Source: Paracoccaceae bacterium (lineage in GTDB: Bacteria > Pseudomonadota > Alphaproteobacteria > Rhodobacterales > Rhodobacteraceae). Taken from it: DNA of 5,171 nucleotides. Every line of letters starts with the position of its first letter. Within the stretch, counting starts at the first letter, position 1. Below, piece after piece: positions 4,944 to 5,171 of the stretch. The notes below the pieces were generated by a model. It saw nothing but the letters and a program-made list of their open reading frames with translations, searched no databases and was not told the DNA's origin. The stretch is taken from positions 1 to 5,171 of the forward strand of contig SLQN01000012.1 in NCBI GenBank assembly GCA_007131465.1. The letters are read 5' to 3'. Made by a program: the position numbers and the translations under genes.

Positions 4944-5171
4944 GAGTCGGAGTCAAAATGGAGCGCACGATTTCAGGCTCTTGCAAGGAGGCGGGTCATG
5001 CGCCGGATATGGGTGACCAGAACCCGGGCCTCGGCGCTCTCTCTAAATTTTTCCCGGTCCCGTGCAAGTCGGCGGCAACGGCCGCGCCCTGCAAATGTGC
5101 GCTCCGCGACCCATCTGCGCGGCAGCACCCGGAAGCCTTTGGCGGTGTCGGATCGTTTGACGATCCGCAAC
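4944..5171 (-). mobile_element. 3' end of an IS5-family insertion sequence (partial)
   Basis: The transposase fragment identifies the element. Its end is tentatively placed at 4944, where GAGTCGGAGTCAAAATGG begins after the trinucleotide TAA (4941-4943). IS1031-type IS5 elements usually have ends starting with GAG and duplicate a TNA target, which would fit, and only about 29 bases would separate the end from the transposase stop. The other end lies outside the window, so neither the inverted repeat nor the duplication can be confirmed. Confidence 0.6.
4973..5171 (-). CDS. IS5-family transposase, C-terminal fragment
   Basis: The last 65 codons of a DDE transposase, entering from the right edge and stopping at 4973. 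The segment IVKRSDTAKGFRVLPRRWVA followed by ERTFA is the characteristic C-terminal block of IS5-family enzymes (IS427/IS1031-like groups). It includes the final acidic catalytic residue, the E of VAERTF. The block is followed by GRCRRLARD and a helical end (SAEARVLVTHIRRMTRLLA). Compared with the usual ERTFAWLGRCRRLAKDFE, the copy here has GR in place of WL and RE in place of FE, which may mean early decay or only a divergent subgroup. The transposase catalyses movement of its own element. It converges on the transglutaminase gene, with 74 bases between the two stop codons. Whether it is intact cannot be judged from this window. Confidence 0.85.
   Translation of the reverse strand, partial: LRIVKRSDTAKGFRVLPRRWVAERTFAGRGRCRRLARDREKFRESAEARVLVTHIRRMTRLLARA

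Noticed and set aside
1..5171. CRISPR array, tRNA, rRNA, toxin-antitoxin or phage-defence system
   Set aside because: No regularly spaced repeats, no tRNA-like GTTCRA arms in a cloverleaf context, no rRNA blocks and no recognisable defence or toxin domains.

Overview
The window comes from a high-GC alphaproteobacterium, most likely of the Rhodobacterales (a Paracoccus- or Rhodobacter-like bacterium). This rests on GC-rich codon use, the architecture of the OmpA-domain protein, and several small families common in alphaproteobacteria. All family names are recalled from sequence features; no search was run.

Layout. Positions 68-1921 (minus) encode a 617-residue exported protein with a very long Ala/Glu/Asp-rich segment, a glycine-rich hydrophobic segment, and a C-terminal OmpA-type peptidoglycan-binding domain. 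Across a 258-base intergenic stretch, 2180-2392 (plus) encodes a 70-residue two-helix membrane protein resembling DUF3185. It converges on 2434-2736 (minus), a 100-residue soluble conserved hypothetical. A 276-base gap holding the divergent start signals leads to 3013-3204 (plus), a 63-residue two-helix membrane protein of the Thivi_2564 type. The stretch 3205-3831 has no intact gene. It holds a two-tier hairpin, what reads as a remnant minus-strand gene broken by three frameshifts (about 3349-3670), and a perfect inverted repeat just ahead of the next genes. Positions 3832-4017 and 4020-4898 (plus) are a tight pair: a 61-residue zinc-ribbon protein and a 292-residue transglutaminase-like cysteine protease homologue. 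From about 4944 to the right edge lies the 3' end of an IS5-family insertion sequence, with the transposase on the minus strand and running out of the window.

How the genes relate. The OmpA-domain protein, the two small membrane proteins and possibly other products act at the cell envelope, but nothing links them into one pathway. The only clear operon is zinc ribbon plus transglutaminase, separated by 2 bases. The rest are single genes with their own ribosome-binding sites. Together with the decayed gene and the insertion sequence, this looks like a loosely organised chromosomal region and not a dedicated accessory system. I found no convincing new multi-gene system. The most useful leads are the topology of the OmpA-domain protein, the frameshifted remnant, and the inverted repeat with a Shine-Dalgarno-like loop ahead of the zinc-ribbon gene.
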